The notes below the pieces were generated by a model. The model saw nothing but the letters and a program-made list of their open reading frames with translations. It was not told the DNA's origin and did not search any database. DNA of 64,000 bases from Coptis chinensis (Eukaryota > Streptophyta > Magnoliopsida > Ranunculales > Ranunculaceae), in the NCBI GenBank assembly GCA_015680905.1, contig CM027379.1, positions 94,201,501 to 94,265,500 of the forward strand. The letters are read 5' to 3'. Both the position numbers and the translations under genes were made by a program. This document shows, piece by piece, positions 1 through 10,286 of this stretch (positions are counted from its first letter, which is position 1; the number at the start of each line of letters is the position of its first letter).

Positions 1-213
1 CTTTATTCTGATGGTTTTTCTTTTGGGTTTTCTTTCCGTCCTTATGCTCAACCGCCCCGCCTTTTGCCTGGTGCTCATGACGCACTACAGATAACGAGCC
101 CACCTTCACAACCTATTATTGTTTCCACGCAGAACACTGATTCACCATTGTATTTCTCCACGAATCATATCATGGAAGATGCGTCGCGACACCTAGCCCG
201 GAGACTAAGAAGG
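1..213 (+). other. Open reading frame entering from window edge, unidentified
   Basis: Frame 1 stays open for 70 codons from the first base to a TGA at 211-213. The translation is proline- and serine-rich and ends in a basic stretch (ARRLRR). It could be the end of an exon or a chance open frame. It reads straight through the left copy of the 18-bp repeat at 104-121, so if it is real host coding sequence, the retrocopy boundary proposed at 122 would be wrong. No family recognised. Confidence 0.15.
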
Positions 214-1537
214 TGATAGCTACTCTGCGAGCCAAGAACCAAGTATTACATATTATGCCAAGGGAAGCAAATTGTAAATTGTAGGGCAAGAACAAGTCAG
301 CTTCTTCTTCAGTAAACAATATCCATACAATGGAATATATATGTAGTGATGTAGGATTATGTTAAAACAATGTATCCCCCGACAAAAACTTCGGATTATT
401 TTGAAACACTAAATCCGACAAAAACTTCTAACTCCATATTTTTTTTTCTCTTCATAGAAGACGGTGGTGATAAGCTTATGCCCGAAGCATTAAATCGCCT
501 CATCAAAACACCTTAATCCAAATTAAACCCCTCCCCTTGCGGTGATTGCCTCGATTTGAAGTGCATCCGCAATTGATCCCGCAAGGCTTATAATTTCAAA
601 TGGGGCCCCCGCTTTGCTATGGTCGTGGTAGGTGCGACGGGGACGAGAATCTGTGATCCAAAAATTTGCAAATGCCTTCTCGATTCCTCTTCGTTTTTGT
701 GCAAAAATCGCCCCCACGATTGCTTGGGAAACACACCATGGGTGACATAAGCTTAACCTTAGTAGCACCATGAGCAGCCAACACTTTCGACACTCAATAA
801 GGGTCCCTCCCCGACCGAACCAAATCATCAACGATAACAACATGGCGCCCAAAGAAGACACTCCCCTCTTTGAGGCGAACAAATCTCTTATCACCTTCAC
901 GAACCTTCGTGCACACGACCATTGGAAAATGTTGCAACTGCTTGTAAAATCTTTTCCATGCACCATCATCTGGAAATGCAATGCTAATATTGTCAGCATC
1001 GGGAAGCTGGTGGAGACGTTGTTTCAACAAAGGGATCCCAGTCTCGAAACATGGTAGCACATGATCCCCGAAATAAAATCTTTCCTGCAGAGCATGTATA
1101 TCATAGATGACTAAACTAGTTGGACCACCCCGTGATATGGGTATATTTGACAATATTCGTGCCATGGTAAATGCAGTTGCTACATCCCCTTCCTCTTCCA
1201 TGCGCTTAAAAGAACCAGTTGGAAAGAATGGCAAGACCAATGTAAAAGATGCAACAAACAGCCTTGGGAGGGCAAATATGACAGACAATTGTTCAAATAT
1301 GACACATGGTTAACTGAAGGAAGCCAAAAATGCAACATGACGGCCTCGAATATCTTGTGCATTGTTGATAAAAAGGTTTGGAAAACCATCATCAAAGCTC
1401 CTCCAGTTTATAGACTGAAGCTGAATAGAGTCAGATAATGTTGCAACTTTACGAGCAAGCTCTTCAGACTCAACACAGTAGAATAGTAGTACTTCTTTCT
1501 TCTTTGGCATCTCCATCTTCTTCACAACCTATTATTG
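104..1537 (-). mobile_element. Probable retrocopy insertion flanked by an 18-bp direct repeat
   Basis: An exact 18-bp sequence starting CTTCACAACC occurs at 104-121 and again at 1520-1537. The right copy lies four bases upstream of the ATG of an intronless ribose-phosphate pyrophosphokinase copy on the minus strand. This is what a target-site duplication around an L1-mobilised mRNA copy would look like. Against it, no clean poly(A) tract (poly-T on this strand) adjoins the left repeat; the nearest T-run is at about 437-446. The 122-522 part would have to be 3' UTR or co-mobilised sequence and shows no recognisable coding homology. Confidence 0.5.
523..1516 (-). pseudogene. Ribose-phosphate pyrophosphokinase (PRS4-like) processed pseudogene
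   Basis: The three minus-strand frames together reproduce nearly a whole PRPP synthetase of the plant PRS3/PRS4 type (about 337 residues in the family), the enzyme that makes PRPP from ribose-5-phosphate and ATP. The ATG is at 1516, beginning [14 protein letters not shown]. Recognisable blocks in order are [88 protein letters not shown], the PRPP-binding-like [15 protein letters not shown] and SLAGSIADALQI. Frame changes occur near 1310, near 850 and in the C-terminal third, and the usual stop after ALQI is replaced by a short extension ending at 523. Plant PRS genes normally contain introns, and none is present here, so a decayed retrocopy is the best reading. Not expected to make enzyme. 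Confidence 0.85.
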
Positions 1538-1849
1538 ACAGAGAGTACAACGTACTATGAACACCAACAAAATTCAAAAGGCTCTTTTACTGTCTCTGTT
1601 GACTGGGTTTTCAATATGGTGGGCGGCAGCAAGAGAAAAAGATGAGAAAAATAAACCCAATTTAGGGTTTTGGATTTTGGATTTTACTTTTTTATTTTTT
1701 GGTTTTTTGTTGGAGCGCCAACAATAAAAATAGGCCCGCCCATAAAAAAACCTTTAGAAGAAATTAACTCCCGCCCATAAAAAGCCCAATAGCAACGCTT
1801 CTCTAGTCTAACACATACTACATCCAATAAAACATGGACATTTACAAAA
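1538..1849. other. Spacer, no gene seen
   Basis: AT-rich with two similar motifs containing CCCGCCCATAAAAA at about 1735 and 1770. This may be the interior or subterminal part of the CACTA element that ends at 2141, but no left terminus is visible. No coding signal. Confidence 0.3.
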
Positions 1850-2141
1850 GGTTTTTACAACGAAAAGTGGCGTCACAAATGATTGAGTTAACTTTAACAA
1901 AGAACAATGGCGCGTAAATGATAAAGCCCTCTATAAAAATTGCATTTTCTGTTTTTTGAAAAAAAAAATTATAACTATTTGCCACGCAAGAGGTGTCACA
2001 ATAGATAAATTTATGTATAGTTAAGCTAATAGCACGACAAACCTTTAGTAGCCCCATATGGCGTTGCAATAGGTGACCTTTAACAACAATTTTTTGGAGT
2101 TGCAAAAGGGTGCGCTGCAAAAGACCCCTTTTGTTGTAGTG
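1850..2141. mobile_element. CACTA (En/Spm-like) element right end
   Basis: The stretch ends with TTTTGTTGTAGTG at 2141, the reverse complement of a classic CACTACAACAAAA terminus. Just inside are related subterminal motifs built around GTTGCAAAAGG, GCGTTGCAATAGG and GGCGTCACAAATG, as expected for CACTA subterminal repeats. The next three bases (CGG, 2142-2144) would be half of the 3-bp target duplication. No matching left end was found upstream, so the element is truncated, rearranged or begins outside the window. It abuts an mTERF fragment directly. Confidence 0.6.
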
Positions 2142-2142
2142 C

Positions 2143-2470
2143 GGTGTTAATGAGGATTTTGTTAGAGTTCTTGAGAAGTTGAAGGGTCTAGGAGTTAGTA
2201 GTGATTGGTTTGTGGGGCATTTGTCATATGAAAGTGTATATGATTGGAGTAGGATGCATGACATGATGTGTTTTCTTGAAAAATTGGGTTGCAGTAGAAA
2301 GGATATTAGATGACTGTTTGAGATAAATCCTGCTTTCTTGATCGAAAATTCTGGGAAGAAAGTTTGTTCTAATATCTATGCTACTCAAAATAGGTCTCAA
2401 GATGAATGATATTGGAAATTGTTTGAATTTAATGGTATTTGATTTTTCTTTTAATAATCTTAGTGGTATA
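2143..2470 (+). pseudogene. mTERF-family protein fragment (pseudogene)
   Basis: Starting at the CACTA boundary the + strand reads GVNEDFVRVLEKLKGLGV, then YDWSRMHDMMCFLEKLGC, LFEINPAFLIENSGKKV and, after a frameshift near 2365, MLLKIGLKMNDIGN. This helix-repeat pattern (LxxLGxS, a NP motif, then GKKVxxLISLLLKxGLxMNDI) is characteristic of plant mTERF proteins, which are organelle-targeted nucleic-acid-binding proteins acting in organellar gene expression. A TGA at 2311-2313 sits where an arginine codon (CGA) is expected, which is a C-to-T change. The N-terminus is missing at the transposon junction and similarity fades after about 2470. Nonfunctional fragment. Confidence 0.7.
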
Positions 2471-2623
2471 CCAATTATGGCATTTGTTTCGTTGCAAAGT
2501 AATTCTTGTTGGGATTTTTGGAAGTTTTGGAACTGTAATAGTAGTGTTAAAAATCAGAATATGATTTACATTTGATTAAACTTATTATAATTACTAATAT
2601 TTGTTATATTTTTCTTTATAGCA
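2471..2623. other. Short spacer with 5' intron-like end before PMD gene
   Basis: No coding signal. It ends in TTTCTTTATAG just before CAATGGG, a good splice acceptor, so the following gene may have had an upstream noncoding exon. Confidence 0.3.
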
Positions 2624-4441
2624 ATGGGTCATCGATCAAAGAATGTGAAGAATGTAGCGAAAACTACATTCAAAGGTATGAATAAATTGTTTGGCGGCAG
2701 TTCCTCTAGTGGTGACGCGGCTGAAAGAAAGAGAAAAAGGGGAGAGGGCTTAACAGCATCAGCGCGTAGAGGGGACCACAAAAAAAAAGAGGTTTATAAG
2801 GTTCCTGAAGTTCATTCATTGAGTGAAGATAGTGTAGATAGTGATAACAATGTAGGTTTAGATATAAATATGGATCGTGGGAAGAGTATAGTGGAAGAAG
2901 AGAGTGATGAGAAGGGTGATGAAAAGGATGACAATGGGGAGGAGGAGCAAGATGATGATGTGGAAGAAAATGTGGTAGAAGTCGTACTACCAGTGGAAGA
3001 AGCACCTCTGGTATTTGATTTTGTGAGAAAATCCAATGATGATTTAAAGTTCAAAAGAGATGAGTATGGGGGTGACCCGTATGAGTCAGAGTTGTTGTAT
3101 GACTATGCGGTGCATGTTGCTCGCGATGTTTGGGAGAAGAGGGTAATATTTTGATTTTCTTTAGTATTTTGATTTTCTTTTACAAAATCTTTTGTTTCTG
3201 CTCATTGAGTCTAATATGTGCTTGGTTGTTTCAGGAGGATCGCGGAGCGTTGAAGTGTGTTTCGCACTTAGCGAAGTTGTGCCAATGGGATTTCATAAAT
3301 GAATTTAGAAAGTCTCCGAGATTTCCCCACGAGTTGAGAAGGACTAGGTTGTCTGATCTCGTGTTAAGTTATCACGAGCATATGGATCCACCATTGGTCT
3401 CTGCATTTGTGGAGAGGTGGCATCCGGAGACCAACACCTTCCATATGCTATTTGGGGAGATGACTATGACTTTAGATGATGTTGTGTAAATCTGTGGAGT
3501 CACAGTTAGAGGAAGAGCGATGCAAGAGGATAGTGAGTTGAACTTACAACAATCGGTAAATCTCCTACACCGTGCTCTGGGTCTCCCCATTTCTTTAATT
3601 AAGGCGGAGATGGAAGCTAGCAAGTTCACTTCAAAAGTAAGGCTAGAATTCCTCCAGAAGCATTTTGCTAACAAGGTTCATGATAAGCCTATATGTAACG
3701 CTGCTGGGAAAGTGGTGGAGAAGGCCTCGAGTTTGCATGAAGTCCAATGGGCTGTCAGAGCTTTTATCCTGTTTTTCTTTGGATGTGCCGTTTTTACTGA
3801 CAAGTCTGGGACTGGAGTGCCTTTATGTTATCTAAGGCTGTTGTTGAAATTCAGTGAAATAGAAGAGTATGCATGGGGTGCAGCAATTTTGGCGTTTTTC
3901 TATAAAGATCTTGGGGCTGCCACATGTGCGAAGGTGAAAGGGGTTACAGGCTATATGACTATTCTATAGGTAAAATTTTAGTATTTTAGAGATTATTTTT
4001 AATGTTAATTTTATTACTATATCAATATGTTAACTATTTGTGTATATATATATATCTAGGCGTAGATCTATGAGTACTTTTCGGTATTCCGACCAATCCC
4101 AAACATGGACTATAGCTTGTCTCAGGCGCGTGCTCATAGACACATAGTAGTCGGTTTACACTATGATGATATAACGCATGCATTACAGTATTATCGAGCA
4201 ATACTTGATAATATAAATTATTTCAATGTAAGTATTTAAGTTTAAGTATTTAAGTTTGTTTATATTATTATTTTTTAGTAATTGATCATTGGAGTTGTTA
4301 ATGACACATTTGATTTTGTTTCAGGTTGATTGGCATCCCTACAATAATGTCAGAGCTACAAGCCCGATTGATAACATTGCATTTTTTGAGGGCATTCGAA
4401 CAAGCAAGGTCCTCCTTCGAACAGGCGTACAACTTGACTAG
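2624..4441 (+). pseudogene. Plant mobile domain (PMD) protein, pseudogene
   Basis: Four exons are modelled with GT-AG introns, all phase 0: 2624-3142, 3235-3969, 4060-4227 and 4325-4441. Exon 1 encodes a basic N-terminus followed by a long acidic low-complexity stretch. Exons 2-4 encode a PMD (the MAIN/MAIL1 and phosphatase-7-long-form-like family, formerly annotated aminotransferase-like): LSDLVLSYHEHMDPPLVSAF, ERWHPETNTFHMLFGEMTMT, LDDV, a WGAAILAFFYKDL block and YEYFSVFRPIP. Three in-frame stops interrupt an otherwise open frame: TAA 3487-3489 right after LDDVV, TAG 3967-3969 at the exon 2 end where CAG is expected, and TAG 4063-4065 where TGG is expected. Many PMD genes in plants are transposon-carried, and its convergent partner here is a MULE fragment. 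Decayed but with intact splice sites, so recently inactivated. Confidence 0.8.
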
Positions 4442-4548
4442 GTGCAAGTATAATGGTGGACATTATAATTTATGATTTGTTTCAGTTTAGGGTTTGTAAC
4501 TTTGTTAACTTTGTAATTTGTAACTTTGGAAGGAATTGATGGATTAAA

Positions 4549-4755
4549 TGAATGAATTTTGATTAGAATGAATGAATTTTGATTGGAATAAATGAATGGA
4601 TGTTAAGTGGAATTTGTTGTTATTTGAATGAATAGATGTTTGTGTGGTGATTGGAATGAATGAATTTTGATTTTGGAATAAATAGATGTTAAGTGCAATT
4701 TGTTGTTATTTGAATGAATGAATTTTGGAATTAATGAATGTTTGTGTGGTTGTAT
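4549..4755. repeat. GAATGAAT-type degenerate tandem repeats
   Basis: Roughly 60-75 bp units, each carrying GAATGAATTTTGATT, AATAAATGAATGGATGTTAAG or TTTGTTGTTATTTGAATGAA variants, are repeated about three times just 3' of the PMD pseudogene. They are noncoding; minus-strand open frames across them are translations of the repeat. Confidence 0.6.
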
Positions 4756-4799
4756 GGATATGAAAGTGTTGTAAAAACAAAATGAAATTCTAAATTTTT

Positions 4800-5130
4800 T
4801 TTGTCCAAACGACCCAACCATGTCGTCCCTTTTAATTCTCAAACGACCCAGCCACATCGTTCCATTGTAATCCCAAACGACCAGCTTTAGATCGTTTCAT
4901 GGAAAAACATACAACTTTTCTCAAACAACCAACTCAAACCGTTTGGCTCAAAGGTCAAACGACTAGTTCAGATCGTTTGGTTCAAAGGTCAAACGACCAG
5001 CTCAGATCATTTCATGAAAAAACATAGAACTTTTCTCAAACGACCAGCTCATACCGTTTGGTTCAATGATCAAACGACCAGCCCAGATCGTTTGGTTCAA
5101 AGGTAAAACGATTTGATCATGTCGTTTGGG
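4800..5130. repeat. CAAACGACCAG / TCGTTTGG minisatellite-like array
   Basis: About 8-9 copies of a degenerate unit of some 35-45 bp. Each copy contains CAAACGACCAGCTCAGATCG followed by TTTGGTTCAAAGGT, so every unit holds CAAACGA and its reverse complement TCGTTTG. The array lies between the convergent PMD and MULE/OTU pseudogenes. Repeated inverted heptamers of this type resemble transposase-binding subterminal repeats, but no terminal inverted repeat was identified. Confidence 0.7.
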
Positions 5131-5149
5131 GTAAAATCAAATCAAATTA

Positions 5150-5400
5150 CACTTAATCCAAATTACATCAAAATATCATATTGACAACATACGAATATTA
5201 TTTCCAAATCACTCGATTGTCGTCGGATCAACTTAATCGATCACTCAATTTCCAAATCAAATCAAATAAAAGCCCAAACATTATTTTCAAATAACATAAA
5301 AATCAAATCAAATTACACTTGTTCCAAATTACATCAAAATAACATGTCAAAATGAATTTACAAATTACATCAAAATATCATATTGACAACATATGAACAA
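5150..5400. repeat. Dispersed direct repeats (TTACATCAAAATATCATATT)
   Basis: A nearly exact repeat of about 32 bp occurs at 5161-5192 and 5363-5395. Partial copies with CAAATCAAATCAAATTACACTT lie between. AT-rich and noncoding. Confidence 0.5.
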
Positions 5401-5485
5401 CTTAGTCAATAATATGCACTGTTGGGTCTGCAACGGGCTCGTCTTCCTATATTAGATTAGGAATGTTAAATGCCATAAATTGCAA

Positions 5486-6815
5486 TTATCTTGCTGTGAA
5501 TGTCAAATTCCAACTTTCAGCAATATCATATCGAGCTCTAATCCATTGGCATATTACTGGAGGAACCGAACAATCTTCAACAAATTCAACATTGACAAAA
5601 TGATTTCCACCAACATGTGCGCCACCCAACACTTTTTTTGACTCTCTTAAGATTTGCTTGGGTTCTCAATGGCATGATAAGAAAGCACTGACGAGCTCCT
5701 AAATGCATGAAGACAACATTAAATCTGGAAGCAAATAGGTATCCAACAAAGGGCATACTCATCCACTTATTTAAGGGTGTGTAATATTCTTTATGTGGGA
5801 TTGTTTTCTTCACATAAACAATCTCATTTTGAGTGTACAAAGTACAATAAAGAGGGAGGTGGCCAATAAGCTCTTGGTACAAGTCCTTTCTCATCTGTGG
5901 CTAATCTTTTTGACTTCTTTCTAATGCAATGCACAAAGCTCTATAACTGCAGTTGTCATCGCCAACAGAGTCATTGGCTCTAACAATGTATTTGTGCATT
6001 TCTTCAGGAATATCCAACCCGTAATCCTTAGGACCCTTTGTATTTCCAAAGGCTACCCCATCTTTCACATTTCGTAATCCGTAATCCTTATTTCTTGGTG
6101 TGGTTATTTTTTGTGTTTTTAGAGAAGGCTTCTTTCTTGGTGTGATGTGGGTATTTTGGGTTGGTGTTTTTTGAAAAGGCTTCTTTCTTAGTGTGGTGTG
6201 GGTGTTTTGGGTAGGCGTAGTATTTTGTTATGATGAGACCCACTCATCATGGTCACGTTGAGAATGTTCAAAATGAGATGGATCTCGCTTTAAAGAGTTC
6301 TCATCTCCAGTTGGAAGCTTTCTCCTGCAGCTACCTTTCGGCTGACCTTTGGTTTTTGCTTCCTCACGAGACGGTACTAGCCATGTACTTTCTGGTACGG
6401 CAATCTCCATAAGCTTCCTAATCATAACCCTCTGCTCTTCTTCAGAAACCATTGCAAACTTTTTCATGAACAAGTCGATCGAAGGTGTAACATCGGGACC
6501 AATACCCACTAACACATTGGGAGAAGCAGATAATGTTTTCCAAAAGGGGTTGATAGCAGTCAAAGGGATGGACCACTCTTGCTCTTCAAACTCAATTAAT
6601 TTATGAGCACATGGCAGTCTATGACTCATGCGTAAATAGCACCAACACCTGATTTCTTCATCTTTAACACATTTTACGCGGGTATCTATTTCTTCAAATA
6701 GCAAGTCCAAACATTTGCATGAGACAAAGCCTATGAGTTCACAAAACAAAGGAATCTGGTGGTGGTGCTGAGTTACAATCATACTCCTCTCGAAGGTAGC
6801 TCTAATCTCGGACAT
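5486..6815 (-). pseudogene. MULE (FAR1-like) transposase C-terminus with OTU-like protease domain
   Basis: The open segment 6228-6815 (195 codons) matches the C-terminal part of plant MULE/FAR1-related transposases. It carries FERSMIVTQHH, FVSCKCLDLLFEE, a SWIM-like zinc-finger CWCYLRMSHRLPCAH (C-x-C ... C-x-H), INPFWKTLS, and a tail ending KRDPSHFEHS. After a gap, an OTU cysteine-protease domain follows in decayed frames: VGDDNCSYRALCIALERSQ with the catalytic Asp/Cys block (about 5910-5990), KWMSMPFVGYLFASRFNVV and QCFLIMPLRTQ (5586-5894), then GGNHFVNVEF with the catalytic-type His (about 5600), ending at a stop at 5486-5488. At least one in-frame stop and frame changes are present. The N-terminal transposase (DDE) domain is absent. 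Transposon-derived and nonfunctional as it stands. Confidence 0.75.
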
Positions 6816-7709
6816 CTGAATCTCTAGAATCGGGTAGATTAAGCTACATATACTCTATAAAATTGTACATATATAGGAGACATAGGAGCTACTAAATCAT
6901 CTTGGACAGAAGAGAATATGCAATAGTCATCTCCAAACCCCACAATCTTTGTGCTTATTTAGATTCACTCCACGAATTGGATGTCATTGTAATGAATAGT
7001 TGATCCTGCATGATTTTTGTGTAAATAGGCATAGGATGTAGCTAACCCTGCATGGTTCCCCAGCATGACAAATCTGCATGCATGCCAAGTGGTTTGCCTA
7101 ATCACTGAGTTTCTTAGATAACCAAATGATATACCAAAGCGCGCAGCAAAACGATTCCCGAGTCCTAAGCTAGATGCTAGAATACTAAACAGGAAGACGT
7201 TAAATGTTATAAGCCTAAATGAAGACCAAAGGGTAGGCATCAGTCATATATCAAATAGGTGTTTCGTAAGAAGAGGTAATTAGATGGTCTCATTACATAA
7301 GCATCATTCGTATTGGCATCTTATATCTCCCACCTCCACCAAGAAAACGATTTGAGGAATAAGCCGCCTCTGATCCTCACGGTTACAACAAACCAGGACA
7401 CCAAGCATATATATAGTTTCTAGGGGAATGGACAGGTTCCCTAAAGCTTGAACTTGTCGTGCAAGTCAAAAAATCCTGGTAAAAGTCAAGATTAATTGTC
7501 TAACTAAGCACACAACTCATGGTTCTCTAATCAACCTACAAGCGCAATCTATTTTATAAACAACATTCATTGAACAAGTTATATATTGACCTTTCATCGA
7601 AAGGAAAGCCTCTCAATGTTACAACTCACAAGTATTTAATAGTCCCAAAACAATGTCCTTCTGCCATAAATGGCAGCGAGAAGCCTTTTCTAAACTCCAC
7701 AATCCAATC
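6816..7709. other. Spacer, no gene seen
   Basis: No recognisable protein or RNA homology on either strand. A short minus-strand frame at 6965-7240 has no family signature. Confidence 0.3.
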
Positions 7710-7803
7710 ATTTTTTTTTTCTAAGTTAGCAATATATTAATGTAGTATAAGAATAAGTTACATAAGAGTGTCTAAGTTGGATTTATATGGTTTCCAACTG
7801 ACC

Positions 7804-8260
7804 TCAAACTATAATGTAGAAAAAATCATGCAATTCCCATCGTTTTAGCCAGCTAGGCCTGCCTTCATACACTACTTGATTAGATGAGGTGAGTCCAGCA
7901 GCATGTTTAGCCGCCTGGTCTGCTACGAAATTTGCTTCTCTCCACACATTTGAGATGAGGAAGGACTGTAGGTGCACCATTCCCTTCTTGGACTTAGTTC
8001 CCATGGTAACTGATTCGATACAAAAGCCAAGACCGCTGCCTCCAAATCAGATTCTACCCACAGATCTCTCCACCCTTTAGTAATACCTACCTTTGTACTC
8101 TCCAAAATAACTAGAGTTTCTGCCATGTAACTTGTGTTAACACCTGTATTCCTACAAAGAACTTGTAGAATTGTGCCATTACTATCTCTATACACCGCCC
8201 CATAGCCTGATTGTCCTGGGTTCCTTGAGAAGAGCCGTCTACATTAGCTTTAATCACCCC
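7804..8260 (-). pseudogene. LINE RNase H domain (broken)
   Basis: It begins with NVDGSS, holding the first catalytic Asp, near 8250. A frameshift leads to VYRDSNGTILQVLCRNTG, then SYMAETLVILESTKVGI with the catalytic Glu, LWVESDLEAAV with the second Asp, and a final block NVWREANFVADQAAKHA with the last Asp. The C-terminus SWLKRWELHDFFYIIV ends at the stop at 7804. This RNase H is the plant-type domain at the end of L1 ORF2, where it removes RNA from the cDNA hybrid. Two frame changes break it. Confidence 0.85.
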
Positions 8261-8334
8261 GACGTCTGGAGGCTGCCACTTGCAGTCTTTTATTCTTGGA
8301 GCTTTGGGTAGCTTGGCTGGTAGCTTCCACTTGC

Positions 8335-8964
8335 TTAGCAGTAGGTAGTCACTGTAGAGGACCAGTAAGAATAGTGAATTCCTTTTCTGATTTCAAACTT
8401 GCATCCGTTGATTTGAAGCATCTTGTTCTCAAAAACTTGCGCATTCCAGTTCTTCCATAATGTGACCATACCAGTGATCACCGCAGCATGCCATAAATGC
8501 TTCACTAGAGGACTTCTGTTTTTCACCAAACCCACCGCATCCCTCATATTAAGTATCACCGCATTGATATCGAATTCAGAGGATAGCCATGTCCACAATC
8601 CTTTGGCAAATTCGCACTCCCAGAGGATGTGATTGATGTTCCCCTCTGCCGCACAACCCACGTAACACTTGGAAGCAATCTTGAAGCCTCTCCTTTTCAG
8701 TCCTTTGTCAGTAGCAACACAGTGAAGACATATTTTCCAGGCTATAGTTGCCACCTTAGGATTAATATAGCTATTCCAAAGCACCTTGTGCCACCAGACT
8801 GTGTGTCCTTTATGCCTCAGTTCCTCATGCGCAGATCTTACTAAGAATTCTCCTTTCAAATCCGGCTTCCACACTCTGTAGTCTTCTCTACCAGCATAGC
8901 ACCTGGGTAGTTGGTTTATCCCTGCTACTTCTATCACATCATGCACACATGAGGGATCTTCCAA
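8335..8964 (-). pseudogene. LINE zf-RVT region (209-codon open segment)
   Basis: Contains YRVWKPDLKGEFLVRSAHEE, then VLWNSYINPKVATIAWKICL, LKRRGFKIASKCYVGCAAEG and NINHILWECEFAKGLW. This is the C-x-C-x-H ... C zinc-binding segment that follows reverse transcriptase in plant L1 elements. It is open through 209 codons but out of frame with the neighbouring domains. Confidence 0.85.
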
Positions 8965-9104
8965 GTGTTATTAATGATTATGAAACTCAGTTTTGCCCAA
9001 CATCCTTTTATTTGTTTCGCCTTCAATTGTAGCCCATCTTGGATTGAGTGAGTACCAATCCAATTGTCTCTCCACAGATCTATGTCTTTGCCCTCCCCAA
9101 TAAT

Positions 9105-10205
9105 TCATTGTGTTCGTGCTCTGACTTCCTTTAAAACTTTCCTGAATCCTGGCCAGATGGAAGACTTAGTATAGTAAGAGATGTGGTCACCGTCTCTTGT
9201 GAAGTACTTTTTCTTCATGAAGAGTGCAAAGTCGTCCTCTTTGGTAAGTATATGCCAAGCCAACTTCATTAAGAGTGCCCCATTTACATCTCTCAACCTT
9301 CTCAGACCCAACCCTCCTTCTTCATGTGGTTTACACACTTTACTCCATGAGATGGTCACCAACTTCTTGGAGAAAGGGTTTCCTGTCCATAAAAAGTTTT
9401 TAAGCATCCTTTCTGCCTCCCTTATGGTGCTACCCGACCACTTGTATATATCCATGTTGTAGACGGGTATGCTACTCAGCACGCTTTTCACAAGAACACA
9501 CCTCCCCTGAAAAGACAACAACTTCCCTTTCCATGCAGTTATCTTCTTTTTAATTTTGTCAAGAAGAGGACTAACAGTATGGTTGGTGACTCTCCCTTGT
9601 ATCAAAGGGACTCCTAAGTATTTCTCGGGCAGAGAACCAATTTGAATACCCAACGAATTCTGAAGCATGTTTTTTCTGGTCCAGTGTATACCTCCCATCA
9701 GCATCCTACTTTTCTCCTTGGTCATAGTCTGCCCCGAAGCTCTTTGATATGATTCCAGCAACTTCACAATATTCTTAATACTTGTAGTATCTCCCTTTGA
9801 AAAAATGATTATATCATCTGCATAGAGAAGATGAGAAGGACTAGGAAAGCCTTTTGCTGAAGTGAATGGCTTAGTTAAACCCATAGTTCTGAGTTTATTT
9901 AAGCATCTACTGAGAACATCTTTTGCCAATGCAAAAAGGAGAGAAGACAATGGGTCACCTTGTCTCAAGCCTCTCCCAACTGAGATATATCCAACTAGTC
10001 CGCCGTTCAGAAGGATAGAAAGTTGTGTCGTAGTTGAGATGGCAAAAGTGAGCTTGATCCAGTGTTGAGAGAAACCGAATTTCATTAGAGTTGCATCAAG
10101 GAACTCCCAAATTATTGTGTCATATGCCTGTGAAATATCTACCTTTATTCCAACTCTACCATGCTTTCCTTTCTTATCCAGCTCATTTATCATCTCGGAT
10201 GCCAA
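9105..10205 (-). pseudogene. LINE reverse transcriptase core and thumb (366-codon open segment)
   Basis: KVDISQAYDTIIWEFLDATL carries the first catalytic Asp, GLRQGDPLSSLLFALAKDVL is the RT motif 4 block, and HLLYADDIIIFSKGD holds the YADD catalytic box. These are followed by EKYLGVPLIQGR, GKLLSFQGRCVLVKSVLSS and EEGGLGLRRLRDVNGALL. All catalytic aspartates are present. The segment is isolated from the RT N-terminus (10287-10697) by a stop and frame change. The protein would perform target-primed reverse transcription if whole. Confidence 0.9.
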
Positions 10206-10286
10206 GCCAATGCTTGCATGAGAAGATCTGTCGTGAATGAAACCACCTTACTCTGCAGAGACCAAATCTGAGATATAGAAGTTAAG

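Noticed and set aside
2706-3054. Minus-strand frames of 80-99 codons rich in Ser/His/Leu
   Set aside because: Antisense shadows of the acidic low-complexity exon of the PMD pseudogene.
9181-10068. Plus-strand frames of 68-93 codons
   Set aside because: Opposite-strand shadows of the LINE reverse transcriptase.
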